From: Brevundimonas sp. | GTDB lineage: Bacteria; Pseudomonadota; Alphaproteobacteria; Caulobacterales; Caulobacteraceae | NCBI GenBank assembly: GCA_004296955.1 | Contig: SCVB01000072.1 | Span: forward strand, 20,888-84,887 | DNA: 64,000 bases | Direction: 5' to 3' | Part shown: one piece after another, positions 1 to 7,917 of the stretch | How positions within the stretch are numbered: the stretch's first letter is position 1 | How the letters are laid out: the number at the start of each line of letters is the position of its first letter | Made by a program: the position numbers and the translations under genes | Notes under the pieces: model-generated | What the model saw: only the letters and a program-made list of their open reading frames with translations | Database searches by the model: none | What the model was told of the DNA's origin: nothing

Positions 1-555
1 CTGCCGGCTCGGGAGGCCCATGCGGTGGACGCGCGACGCTGGGGCGGCGAGTTCGTCGGCCTGTTCGGCATGGATGTTCTGAAGGATGGCATTCTGACGC
101 TCGACTTCGCGGACGACACCGTTTCGCTTCAGCCCGGGGCCTTGCCGTCCGCTGACGGCCGCACGGTGTTCGACTACACCGTGGCCGAGGACGGATTGAT
201 GCTCCTGACCCTGACGATCGGGGGACGTGAGCTGCAGGCGGTGCTGGACACCGGCCACACCGCCGCCACCCTGGTCATGCCCGAGGCGATGGCCCGGACG
301 CTGATCACCGGCGAACCGAGAGCCCGCGGACAGATGCGCACCGTGTCCAACCTCCTGACCGTTTACGAGGGCGATCTGGCGTCGCCCGTCCGACTGGGCG
401 AGACGACCCTGCCGATCAGCACGGTCACCTGGCCCGGGCCCGGCGAAATGCTCCTGATCGGTTCGAAGGCGCTCCGCGGCGCCCGCGTGCGGATCGATCA
501 GACGCATCAGCGGATCGAGATCACCTGGCCTCGCGGCGTCCCGTCGCCGGCCTGA
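1..555 (+). CDS. Retropepsin-like aspartic protease, partial at 5' end
   Basis: The reading frame is open to the first base of the window, so the N-terminus lies outside; the GTG at 25 is only an internal candidate start. The visible part begins with a segment ending GLFGMDVLKD, which resembles the end of a pepsin/retropepsin fold (the I-L/F-G-x-D strand). A second domain follows, with the catalytic-type triad AVLDTGHTA about 75 residues further on. This suggests a two-domain periplasmic aspartyl protease of the type common in Caulobacterales and Sphingomonadales, with the first domain mostly missing here. A DTG triad is visible only in the second domain. It is followed after about 90 bp by an S41 peptidase on the same strand. 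The exact substrate is unknown. Confidence 0.75.
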   Translation: MPAREAHAVDARRWGGEFVGLFGMDVLKDGILTLDFADDTVSLQPGALPSADGRTVFDYTVAEDGLMLLTLTIGGRELQAVLDTGHTAATLVMPEAMARTLITGEPRARGQMRTVSNLLTVYEGDLASPVRLGETTLPISTVTWPGPGEMLLIGSKALRGARVRIDQTHQRIEITWPRGVPSPA

Positions 556-645
556 CGCCCGCTTAGGACGCGACGTTCGCGCGCCGTGATCCCCCGCTCG
601 CGAAATGCACGGGAAACCGTGCCCCGACGGACAGGAATGAGAGTG

Positions 646-1800
646 ATGGATACGATGACGAAGAAGCTCATGTCCGCGGTCTGCGCGGTCGCGGCCGTCG
701 CCTTCCCACCGCCCGGTGAAGCCGCGTCCGTTCCGCCCTCCGTCATTTCCGCCGCGGTCGCATCCTGGTCACAGCGCGAGGCCGCCGAGGTTCTGGATGC
801 GCTGGACACAGCCCTGGGGACCTATGTGGATCCCGAAAAGGGCGAAGCGGCCCGCGCGTTCACGCGCGCCAATCGTGCTCGCTATCTCACGCTCGAAGAC
901 AGGGTCGCCTTCGCCGGGCAACTGACCACAGAGGTCGGGGCCGCGCTTGGCGACAAGCATTTCTACATCCGCGCGACGGGGCCGGGCGCCGGTGTTGCGG
1001 CGATGGTCGACCCGGCCGCCCGCGCCGCCGCCGAGGCGGCCGAGGCCTACGGAATCGCCTCGGTTCGACGCCTGCCCGCCAACATCGGCTACCTTGATCT
1101 GCGATCCTTCGGCTCGACGCCGGAGTCGGCCTCGCGCATCAATGCGGCCATGGATCTGTTGCAGGATACCGGCGCCCTGATCATCGATCTGCGCGCGAAC
1201 CGGGGAGGCGGGGCCGCGGTGATGGACGCCCTGATCGGGCGGCTGGCCTCCAGCCCCATTCCCAGATCGGTCCGGCTGTGGCGGAGGGAGGACGGCGGAT
1301 TTGACCGTCAGCAGCCGGAATCCGCCGCCTTTCCCATCGACAGGCTGTATGGGCGGCCGGTCTATGTGTTGACGGCCAACTTCACGATTTCGGCCGCCGA
1401 GGCCTTCGCCTACGATCTTCAATCGGCGGGCCGCGTCAAGGTCGTGGGGGAGACCACCCGCGGCGGAGCCAATCCGATGAATCGACCGCTCCATGACCTG
1501 GGCCACGGTCTGTTCGCCTATGTCGCCAATGGGCGCTCCGAGAACCCGATCACCGGCGCCTCGCCCAACGGCGTGGGCGTGCGACCCGACATTCCGACGC
1601 AGCCGGAAGATGCGCTCGCGGTCGCCTATGCCAGCGCACTCGAGGACCTCCCGGCCGCCGCGCCGGACACCCGCCTTGGCGGGGAGGTCGAGATGGCGAG
1701 GGCCGATCCCGAAGCACAACTGCGCAGCAGTTTCGACCTTACGCCGCATCAGGTTCAAGGGGGAGCGCGGCGGGTGAACGAACCACGCGCGGCGCCATAG
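646..1800 (+). CDS. S41 family peptidase (C-terminal processing peptidase-like)
   Basis: 384 residues. The ATG at 646 is chosen because AGGA at 633-636 is correctly spaced for it; an ATG at 637 and a GTG at 586 are in frame but poorly placed. The N-terminus has a hydrophobic signal peptide ending near PGEAAS, so the protein is exported. The middle contains strands typical of the tail-specific protease/IRBP fold (NIGYLDLRSFG, GALIIDLRANRGGG). The nucleophile serine lies in the TISAAEAFAY segment, and a later GETTRGGANP loop is typical of the family. No PDZ domain is visible, as in the short retinol-binding-like S41 subgroup. It is probably a periplasmic serine protease of unknown substrate; it follows the retropepsin gene and may be co-transcribed. 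Confidence 0.82.
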   Translation: MDTMTKKLMSAVCAVAAVAFPPPGEAASVPPSVISAAVASWSQREAAEVLDALDTALGTYVDPEKGEAARAFTRANRARYLTLEDRVAFAGQLTTEVGAALGDKHFYIRATGPGAGVAAMVDPAARAAAEAAEAYGIASVRRLPANIGYLDLRSFGSTPESASRINAAMDLLQDTGALIIDLRANRGGGAAVMDALIGRLASSPIPRSVRLWRREDGGFDRQQPESAAFPIDRLYGRPVYVLTANFTISAAEAFAYDLQSAGRVKVVGETTRGGANPMNRPLHDLGHGLFAYVANGRSENPITGASPNGVGVRPDIPTQPEDALAVAYASALEDLPAAAPDTRLGGEVEMARADPEAQLRSSFDLTPHQVQGGARRVNEPRAAP

Positions 1801-2068
1801 CCTGCCTGGCTGCAGCGACTACAGCAGGCATTTCGCACATCAAGCCCGTGCTCGAACGGCGCCGGGTCGCGATGTCAACGCATGATGGGCTCAATCGATC
1901 ACAGGTGTCCGCTTTGCAGGCGGCCGTGAATGTTCGGTGTTGGCGCACAGAAGACTGTGGCGCTCTGAATGCCACGAAGTCACTCGCTCGGGCGTTCGAG
2001 CCGGCAGCCAATATGTTTTCATTGACGCTGTTGTTCGACATTCGGCCAATAGAGGCCAGATACAAGCA

Positions 2069-2531
2069 ATGCCATTCAGCTTTGAAACTCTCGCCGCCCT
2101 TCACATCCCTGGTGAGCCCCTGGTGCTATACAACATCTGGGATCCGGGCAACGCCCGGGCTGTCGCGGCCATCGGGGCTAAACCTTGCAACCGGCAGCCA
2201 TCCAGTCGGGAGCGCGAGCGGCTTCGGCGACGGTCAGAAGGTCCCGATCAGCTACGTGATCGAGAATGCGCGCCGGATCATCGCCACTACGGACCTGCCG
2301 CTGACGGTTACAGGCGCCAGCGACTTTTTCATCCTGCGCCTTACGGATCCCGGACAGGTTGAGCGGGTTGTGCGGGAGGTTCCCCTGCCTCTCAACGTCA
2401 TCGCTTTCCCCGTTGCGCCGCCGAATCGGGACTGGGCTGCTGCTGGCGTTGCGCGGATCAGCCACGGGCGATTCCCCTTCCGAAGGCTCATGGACCAGCT
2501 GCAAGCCAATGCGAAGGAAGCCATGGCCTGA
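2069..2531 (+). pseudogene. Broken isocitrate lyase/PEP mutase-family gene
   Basis: From ATG 2069 one frame reads MPFSFETLAALHIPGEPLVL and on to NIWDPGNARAVAAIGAK, a typical start of the isocitrate lyase/phosphoenolpyruvate mutase superfamily. At about 2181 the homology jumps to another frame (ATGSHPVGSASGFGDGQKVP), consistent with a one-base insertion in the CTAAACCTTG run. Soon after, ATTDLPLTV, which should lead into the metal-binding core, runs directly into GASDFFILRLTDPGQ, normally some 100 residues later. The central part with the catalytic metal site is therefore deleted. The C-terminal end (GVARISHGRFPFRRLM) is intact. Frameshift plus internal deletion make this a clear pseudogene. 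Confidence 0.8.
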
Positions 2532-2617
2532 CGGCGCACCGCCCCGGACCGGTCGAAGGGGCGGTGTTCTTCCATCAATGGGAGCCATCGGTTCATGCCG
2601 ACCGGGGCCAGGCGGTC

Positions 2618-2815
2618 GGCGGGGCCTCGGCCTTGACCTTGGCCTATGATCCGTTGGGGCGGCTGAAGCAGACCGCGTCAGGCGCGACCACGACGCGGTT
2701 CCTCGACGACGACCGCCTGATCGGCGAATACAACGCCGCCGGGACCACAGTCGCCGCCCGCTACGCCCATGGAGCTGGCGTGGACGCACCGCTGGTCTGG
2801 TATGAAGGCGACTAG
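2618..2815 (+). pseudogene. RHS-repeat protein fragment
   Basis: A 65-codon stretch reads ASALTLAYDPLGRLKQTASG, then a TTTRFLDDDRLIGEYNAAG-type segment and a final YAHGAGVDAPLVWYEGD before a stop. This is the YD-repeat pattern just before the conserved core of RHS/WapA proteins. There is no upstream RHS gene and no downstream core, so it is an isolated scrap. It lies between the PEP mutase-family pseudogene and a tRNA fragment, which marks this stretch as a decay or rearrangement zone. It is not expected to be expressed. Confidence 0.7.
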
Positions 2816-2940
2816 GCCGCGGCGCTGACATTCATCAGGCAAACCATGAAGCGTCACGGCCGGCCGCAAGCCATCGTGATCGCCTGGGGGGCACAGTGCC
2901 CGCGATTTTACCGGACGTGTTGTATTGTTTGAATAAGAAA

Positions 2941-2985
2941 TGGTGGATGCGACAGGGATTGAACCTGTGACCCCCTCGGTGTGAA
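2941..2985 (-). other. tRNA 3'-end fragment (putative attachment site)
   Basis: Read on the minus strand this is TTCACACCGAGGGGGTCACA followed by GGTTCAATCCCTGTCGCATC and CACCA. It has a T-arm (CAGG-TTCAATC-CCTG), an acceptor 3' strand CGCATCC, a discriminator and an encoded CCA. The anticodon loop would be TTCACAC, that is anticodon CAC (Val). The matching 5' half (GGATGCG, D-arm) is absent from the next 100 bases, so it is a truncated copy, not a working tRNA gene. Such 3' fragments are left when a tyrosine recombinase integrates an element at a tRNA gene, and an integrase starts 194 bp away. The isotype is inferred from the loop only. Confidence 0.7.
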
Positions 2986-2998
2986 TCGCCTCAAGGGC

Positions 2999-3078
2999 CA
3001 TTTCAGGGTGTTTCATTACATTTCAAAACTCGTGTAATATTTTGAAAACGTTGAGTTACGGATTTTTTTGGCATTTCA
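2999..3078 (+). repeat. Three CATTTCA direct repeats next to the att-like fragment
   Basis: CATTTCA occurs at 2999, 3019 and 3072, the first and third extended to CATTTCAG. They lie in an unusually AT-rich stretch (about 2990-3080) between the tRNA fragment and the integrase start. Short direct repeats next to an attachment core are what integrase arm-binding sites look like. That role is inference; the repeats are short and could be chance in AT-rich DNA. Confidence 0.35.
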
Positions 3079-3178
3079 GCGGTTTTCAGCGAGTGCTGCA
3101 TAAAATGCCCCACTGGCGCCCCACGAAAGGCTAGTCTGGCCAGCTTGCCCCATCATTTGCGAACAGGCGGAGGGTGTC

Positions 3179-4729
3179 TTGGGAACGTCCATTCAACTTG
3201 CCACAGACCGGCAGATAGCGGCGCTCAAGCCAGCGGCCAAGGCTTATGAGAAGAAGGTCAGCGGGACTCGTGGTCTCGGGGTTCGGGTCTTCCCATCGTC
3301 ATCCAAACAGTTCGAGCTTCGCTACCTCACCGAGAGCGGCAAGCGCAGACGTCTGGTGCTTGGCCTTTATCCCGGTCTCTCGCTCGCCGAGGCCAAGGCA
3401 AAGGCGGCGACGATGCGCGTCGCGGTGCATGAGGGACTGGACCCGGTCGGCGAGAGGACTGCAGCGCGAGACCGGGCGCGCGAGGAGGCGAAGGCCGGAG
3501 ACACGCTCGACCAGCTCGCCGAAGCCTACTGGAGCGCCGCGGAAGTCGGATTGCACGGCGGTCGGCGCAAACCGAAGCGTGCGGTCACCATCCAGAATGA
3601 GCGCAGCGTTTGGAAAAACCACATCCAGCGTCCGCTGGGCGGACGCGAGTTCGCCGAGATCCGGCGCGCAGACGTGAAGGCTTTCATGCGAACGCTGATC
3701 ACCGAAAAGGGACTTTCAGCGGCGAGCGTGGCGTCGATCGGAGGTGTCCTGCACGCCGTGCTCGGGTTCGGCGTTCTTGAGGAAAGGCTGGAATCGAATG
3801 TCGCCGCCGGTCTGGCGCGGCCGCTCGCCCTGACATCCCGGGAGCGGATGTTCGACGACGCCGCGCTCGGGGTTCTCTGGCGGGCGGCCGTGGAGGCCAG
3901 CACGCCGAGAACTCCGGGCGAGAAGACCGCAGGAGTGCACGCCCGCCTCGAGCCGGTCATGGGGCTGGCGATCCAGCTCCTGATGCTGACCCTGACCCGC
4001 CGCAACGAGGTCGCCGGCGCCCTCAAGACAGAGTTCGATCTCGACGCCAAGGTCTGGATCATCCCGTCGACGCGGGCCAAGGCGAGGCATCAGCACGTCG
4101 TGCCCCTCGGTCCGGATTGCCTGACCGTTCTCGAGGAGGCTTTCGCGCTCGATCCGGAAAGTCCGTTTGTATTTCCGTCTGGACGAGCGCCTGACCAGCA
4201 TCTGGATCCCCACGCCATCACGCGGGCCTTTGCGCGCACCTGCGCCCGCCGAAAGATCGCGGTCGGCTCTCCGCATGACGTACGGCGTTCGGGAGCGACC
4301 ACCTTGACCGGCCGGTACGGCGTCACCCGGTTCGTCGTCGGTCTGGTCCTGGGACATACACCCAGCGAGGGGGCCGCCGTCACCGGCGTTTACGACCGTC
4401 ACACCTATTTGCCGGAAAAGCGATCGGCCTTGGCGGCGTGGGCCGGTCATCTGACTGGATCAACAAAGCCCGTAGCCGAAAACGCGGACGGATCTCTCGA
4501 CGCGTCGGCGGCTGCATCCGCATCAGAGATCGAAGCAGCCAAGGCCCGGGCTCTTCGACTGGTTGCGCAGGGTGATCTGCACCACGCCGTCGTCTCGCTC
4601 TGCATGGATATGGCCCGTCGGCCGGAAGTCGCGTCGTCCCATATGGACATCCTTGCGAAGGCAGGCCTCCAACTGGCGAGGGATGGATTAAAGGTCGAAA
4701 TAGAGCGTTGGATCAGTGGGTTTCGGTGA
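3179..4729 (+). CDS. Tyrosine recombinase / tRNA-targeting integrase (P4 type)
   Basis: 516 residues. The start is TTG at 3179, preceded by GGCGGAGGG about 5 bases upstream. An N-terminal DUF4102-type arm-binding region (residues 1-90, with LGLYPGLSLAEAKAKA at 61-76) is followed by a SAM-like core-binding domain (about 105-210) and a catalytic domain (about 220-420). Catalytic residues are R274 (TRRNE), H366 and R369 (HDVRR), H393 (LGH) and Y405 (VYDRHTY). The order and spacing fit the family, so the enzyme looks intact. About 85 extra C-terminal residues rich in Ala are unusual. It reads away from the tRNA-end fragment at 2941-2985, the layout expected for the integrase of an island inserted in a tRNA gene. 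Confidence 0.9.
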   Translation: MGTSIQLATDRQIAALKPAAKAYEKKVSGTRGLGVRVFPSSSKQFELRYLTESGKRRRLVLGLYPGLSLAEAKAKAATMRVAVHEGLDPVGERTAARDRAREEAKAGDTLDQLAEAYWSAAEVGLHGGRRKPKRAVTIQNERSVWKNHIQRPLGGREFAEIRRADVKAFMRTLITEKGLSAASVASIGGVLHAVLGFGVLEERLESNVAAGLARPLALTSRERMFDDAALGVLWRAAVEASTPRTPGEKTAGVHARLEPVMGLAIQLLMLTLTRRNEVAGALKTEFDLDAKVWIIPSTRAKARHQHVVPLGPDCLTVLEEAFALDPESPFVFPSGRAPDQHLDPHAITRAFARTCARRKIAVGSPHDVRRSGATTLTGRYGVTRFVVGLVLGHTPSEGAAVTGVYDRHTYLPEKRSALAAWAGHLTGSTKPVAENADGSLDASAAASASEIEAAKARALRLVAQGDLHHAVVSLCMDMARRPEVASSHMDILAKAGLQLARDGLKVEIERWISGFR

Positions 4730-4862
4730 CGACACTCTTGGGTGGTGGAGCGCGTCTTGCCGCTATTTAACGACTCGCAGAACATGACGAAGTCCGCTCT
4801 GCGGACCTCCGATCAAACACCGTCAACACCAGACGAAATACCGTCGGCAATCGCCCGTGTTC

Positions 4863-5672
4863 TCACAGGCTGCCGATCACCTCCTTCAGGATGTCGGCCG
4901 CCGGGCGGTCGCGCGGCGAGGGCGGGGCCTGGGCGTCCTGGACCAGCGACAGCACCAGCGGCAGCCAACCGTCCCGAAGATCGGCGTTCAGGAGCGCCAG
5001 CGACGGCCGGGCCTCAAGGGTCACCTTCTCTATGCCCGGAGACAGGGTGGCGCACAGATCCGGCGGCGAGGTGACCAGATATTCGCGGCACGACAGCGGA
5101 CGGTCGGCGTGGATCGAGCACGCCTCGTCCTCGAGGAAGGGACAGGCGACGTCGGCGGCGAAATACGCCCGCGCGATCGCCTGACGATCGTCGCGGTTCT
5201 GATCCAAGCGCTCCATCAGGCCCAGCGGTTCGAGGATGTCGAGGGCCGCGTCGAAGCGGCGGCGCACCCGTTCACGCCGGGGCTCGGGCATGGTCTCGAC
5301 CAGCCGGGCCAGTGCGCGGGCCTCGGCGGGGGCGACCGGCACCAGCTGGCGGCAGCAGGCCCCGCAGCCGGCGCGACAGGAAATCTCGCGCCCTTCGGCT
5401 TCGGCCCGCGCCGTCGCGCGAGTCGCGAACAGGCTGCTGAGACCGTGAACGATGGGCAGCAGGTCCTCGACCGCGACGGGGCCGGCCGGCACGGTCATCT
5501 CGACCGGAATCCGCTCTCCCCCCACCTCCAGAACCACCCGGCCGGTCGCGGTCGGCCCCCCGTCGGACGGGGCCGCCGACAGGCGCACGACCGCATCATC
5601 GTCCGGATCGACCCTTTGCGGCGGCGTCCCGCGGCGCACGCCGGCGCGCCTGGAGCTCGTCCCGTCGGCCAC
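4863..5672 (-). CDS. YkgJ family cysteine cluster protein
   Basis: 269 residues from GTG 5672, which overlaps by one base the stop of the upstream gene (TAGTG); this start is chosen for the overlap and is not certain. The core (about residues 110-240) has the YkgJ/UPF0153 cysteine pattern: CRAGCGACCRQLVPVAP and, later, CPFLEDEACSIHADRPLSC with REYLVTSPPDLC. Such clusters bind Zn or an Fe-S centre; the biochemical role is not established. The first ~100 residues (RLSAAP, VVLEVGGERIPVEMTVP) look like a separate domain or linker. It is the last gene of a minus-strand run of small exported-protein genes. Confidence 0.75.
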   Translation of the reverse strand: MADGTSSRRAGVRRGTPPQRVDPDDDAVVRLSAAPSDGGPTATGRVVLEVGGERIPVEMTVPAGPVAVEDLLPIVHGLSSLFATRATARAEAEGREISCRAGCGACCRQLVPVAPAEARALARLVETMPEPRRERVRRRFDAALDILEPLGLMERLDQNRDDRQAIARAYFAADVACPFLEDEACSIHADRPLSCREYLVTSPPDLCATLSPGIEKVTLEARPSLALLNADLRDGWLPLVLSLVQDAQAPPSPRDRPAADILKEVIGSL

Positions 5673-6232
5673 TATCGCCGGCTGGGTCCGGCCCGGTTGC
5701 TCCCCGGCTCGGCGGGCAGGGCGCACTGCTGAACGCCGTCCCGCGTGACGACCTCGCCGCGCTGGGCGATGCAAGCGCGGGCCGTATAGTCGATGTCGAT
5801 CTTCAAAAAGTTCAACGCGACACCCTGTTTGTGGATGTCGAGGTCTCCCGTCGCCGGCAGGCGGCACTGCTGAACCCCCTCATGTCTGACGACCGCGCCG
5901 CGCCGGGACGTGCAGGCCCGGGCGGTGAAGTCGGCGTCGATCTTGAGGAACATGTCGACGGCTCTCGTCTGACCGGCGGGGCCCGATGGATCCGATGGGG
6001 TGGCCCGACATGCGCTGAGAGGGGCTTGTGGAATGTGTTTGCCGTTGGCGCAGCCCGTGATCCGGGCGTCCTGGTCGATGTGATCCCGGTTCGAGGCCGT
6101 TCCGGGCGCCGTGACGATGGCCCCTGGCGATGGGCGCGAGCTTTCCTGCGCCTGGACCGACACGACTATGAGGCCGAGGTCGAATATGGCCGCGCCGGCC
6201 AGGATGATCGCTGCTTTCCGCATGGTGTCCAT
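5672..6232 (-). CDS. Exported protein with two C-X15-C 'GVQQC' repeats
   Basis: 186 residues from ATG 6232 (MDTMRKAAIILAGAAIFDLG); a second ATG at 6223 has better ribosome-site spacing. A hydrophobic N-terminal segment ending near VQAQ suggests Sec export. The C-terminal half holds two copies of a unit that reads FLKIDADFTARACTSRRGAV, then a short linker and GVQQCRLPA; the second copy is FLKIDIDYTARACIAQRGEV to GVQQCALPA. In both copies 15 residues separate the two cysteines, so a disulfide loop or metal site is possible. The unit recurs once at the C-terminus of the next gene upstream (6328-7002). I do not recognise the family and assign no function. Confidence 0.7.
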   Translation of the reverse strand: MDTMRKAAIILAGAAIFDLGLIVVSVQAQESSRPSPGAIVTAPGTASNRDHIDQDARITGCANGKHIPQAPLSACRATPSDPSGPAGQTRAVDMFLKIDADFTARACTSRRGAVVRHEGVQQCRLPATGDLDIHKQGVALNFLKIDIDYTARACIAQRGEVVTRDGVQQCALPAEPGSNRAGPSRR

Positions 6233-6327
6233 TTCCTTGTTGCGGCCATTGGGACGGGCGAACCGTCGGCGGGGCCTGGTCAGGTCTAACGCGTGGTCGA
6301 TACTTCCCCCATTGCCGAATTGGCCTC

Positions 6328-7002
6328 CTATCGGCGGGGCGTCGCCGGCAGGCGGCATTGCTGAACGCCCTCATGCATGACGACGACGCCGCGTCGCGCC
6401 GTGCAGGCCTCGACCGTATTCACCCGGTCGATCCTCCCCCATGACCAGGACTCAATGTCGATGGGTCCACCGGATGGGTTGGCGGTCGCCCGCGTTTCTC
6501 CGTTTTCCGAGCGCCCCCTGTTCGACAGCCGGCCGCCGCCGGTTCCACCAATGCCGTTGACGGGGGCCGAGGCTCCGGCGGCGTCATCGACCTGGCGGTG
6601 CACGATATCGGTATCATCCCAGACGCTCAGGGTGACACGAACGCGGCCGCCGCCGCGCGGGACGGTGGTCACCAGCCGGCGTCCCGCAGCATCGACCGCA
6701 TAGACCCGGCCCCGGCCGGGCCTGATCGGCGCGGAGGTCATCGACGGCGCGTCGTTGACCGGCGTGACGGTCACGACCGCCGGCGCCATGGGATTGGTCA
6801 GGAAGACCGAATAGCGGCCGGGTCCGACGGAGAAGACGGCCTCGCCCCGGGCGTCGGTCCGGACGGGGGCGGCGAGCCACTGGGGCTCGCCCTCAAGGCC
6901 GATGGGTGTATCTGAAATCGGCGTGCCCGGCGTGGCTTGCCCGAAGGCCGCGAGCAGCAGGCCGATGGCGGCGATGGCGACAGGTCTGACGGTCATGGTC
7001 AT
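6328..7002 (-). CDS. Exported protein: regulatory-like beta-sandwich plus GVQQC motif
   Basis: 224 residues. A signal peptide (MTMTVRPVAIAAIGLLLAAF) is followed by TPGTPISDTPIGLEGEPQ and TDARGEAVFSVGPGRYSVFL, the pattern of a carboxypeptidase-regulatory/SpaA-like sandwich (TDxxGxxxFxxxxGxYxxxL). Then come a low-complexity Gly/Asn region (residues about 140-180) and a C-terminal VEACTARRGVVVMHEGVQQC unit. That unit is the same C-X15-C motif found twice in the downstream gene, so the two genes share an exon-like C-terminal module. It lies 24 bp from the CsgG-family gene and is probably co-transcribed with it. Function unknown; a secreted or surface structural role is a guess. Confidence 0.7.
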   Translation of the reverse strand: MTMTVRPVAIAAIGLLLAAFGQATPGTPISDTPIGLEGEPQWLAAPVRTDARGEAVFSVGPGRYSVFLTNPMAPAVVTVTPVNDAPSMTSAPIRPGRGRVYAVDAAGRRLVTTVPRGGGRVRVTLSVWDDTDIVHRQVDDAAGASAPVNGIGGTGGGRLSNRGRSENGETRATANPSGGPIDIESWSWGRIDRVNTVEACTARRGVVVMHEGVQQCRLPATPRR

Positions 7003-7026
7003 CTCTCCGTGTACAGGCCGGGCCCG

Positions 7027-7917
7027 CTAATCCGCTTTCAGCACGTCGCCGCGCATCGGCGGTTCGCCGTCGATGACGCTGGCGATGGACAGCCGGGCGC
7101 GCACAGTCTCGACCCGGACCCGGCCGATGCGGGCCATTTCTACGTCCAGCACCTCGCCGGTGCCGGGATCGGTCAGGGTCCGGCCAGGTCGCCAGACGCT
7201 CAGGGTCAGGCCGGACTGGATGTTGCGGTCGGCTCCGGCGTTCAGATAGACGCCGTTCTCGGCGGCATCGACCACCAGGGCCGACCATTCCACCGCGCGC
7301 ATTCCGCCCGCGATCTGGTCGACCGCCTTCATGATGGCGTCCTGGCCCGCCTGACCGATGGGGGTGGCGCGGAAGATTTCGCCGCCCAGGCGGCCGCCGC
7401 CCCAGCTTTCCACCAAGCCGGCCTCCGAGGTGCGCGACGAGGCGCGCCCCTGGGCGCTGGAGGTCGAGACGACCTGGCCCGTGGCGGCGTCGATCAGACG
7501 CAGCGCGATCTCCATCACCGCGGTCTGGCTGCGGGTGCTGGCCCGGCCGCCCAGCAGGCCGCCCAACGGGCCGCCGCTGATGCTCAGCCCGCCGCCGCCC
7601 GCCGCCGCCTCAAATTTGGTCACGGCGGCGCGCACGATGGCGCTGGGCGCCATGCCCCCACCGGACCCCTCGACCACCAAAAAGCGGCCGTCCTCGACGA
7701 GGGCCTGGGTCAGCATGGCGGTCATGCCCTCGGCGGTCACCGAGCCGCCGACCGCGTCGGTGGCCTGAAAGAGGTCGACCGCAATGGTCTTTCTCAGGCC
7801 GTCAAAGGCGGCGCGAGTCTGGAGCCCGGCCATGGCCGGGGTGGCGAGGCCCGCCACGGCAAGGGTGGCGCCGGACAACACCAGTCGGCGGTTCAGGGTC
7901 AGATTGGTCATCCTCAT
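7027..7917 (-). CDS. CsgG-family (curli assembly transporter-like) protein
   Basis: 296 residues. ATG 7917 overlaps the previous stop (ATGA); a second ATG at 7911 is possible. The N-terminal LSGATLAVAGLATPAMA segment is a signal sequence without an obvious lipobox. The body resembles CsgG: an early strand KTIAVDLFQATDA, a glycine-rich loop (GGGGLSISGGPLGGLLGGRA) where CsgG family members are often glycine-rich, then MEIALRLIDAATGQVVSTSS, GGEIFRATPIGQAG and AVDQIAGGM. CsgG proteins form outer-membrane export rings for curli subunits, but many distant members have no known cargo. There are no csgA/B/E/F homologues here; neighbours are small exported beta-sandwich proteins, which could be partners. 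Confidence 0.75.
   Translation of the reverse strand: MRMTNLTLNRRLVLSGATLAVAGLATPAMAGLQTRAAFDGLRKTIAVDLFQATDAVGGSVTAEGMTAMLTQALVEDGRFLVVEGSGGGMAPSAIVRAAVTKFEAAAGGGGLSISGGPLGGLLGGRASTRSQTAVMEIALRLIDAATGQVVSTSSAQGRASSRTSEAGLVESWGGGRLGGEIFRATPIGQAGQDAIMKAVDQIAGGMRAVEWSALVVDAAENGVYLNAGADRNIQSGLTLSVWRPGRTLTDPGTGEVLDVEMARIGRVRVETVRARLSIASVIDGEPPMRGDVLKAD

Noticed and set aside
2941-3040. Intact tRNA or tmRNA gene
   Set aside because: The T-arm and acceptor 3' strand are good, but there is no matching acceptor 5' strand (GGATGCG) or D-arm within the next 100 bases.
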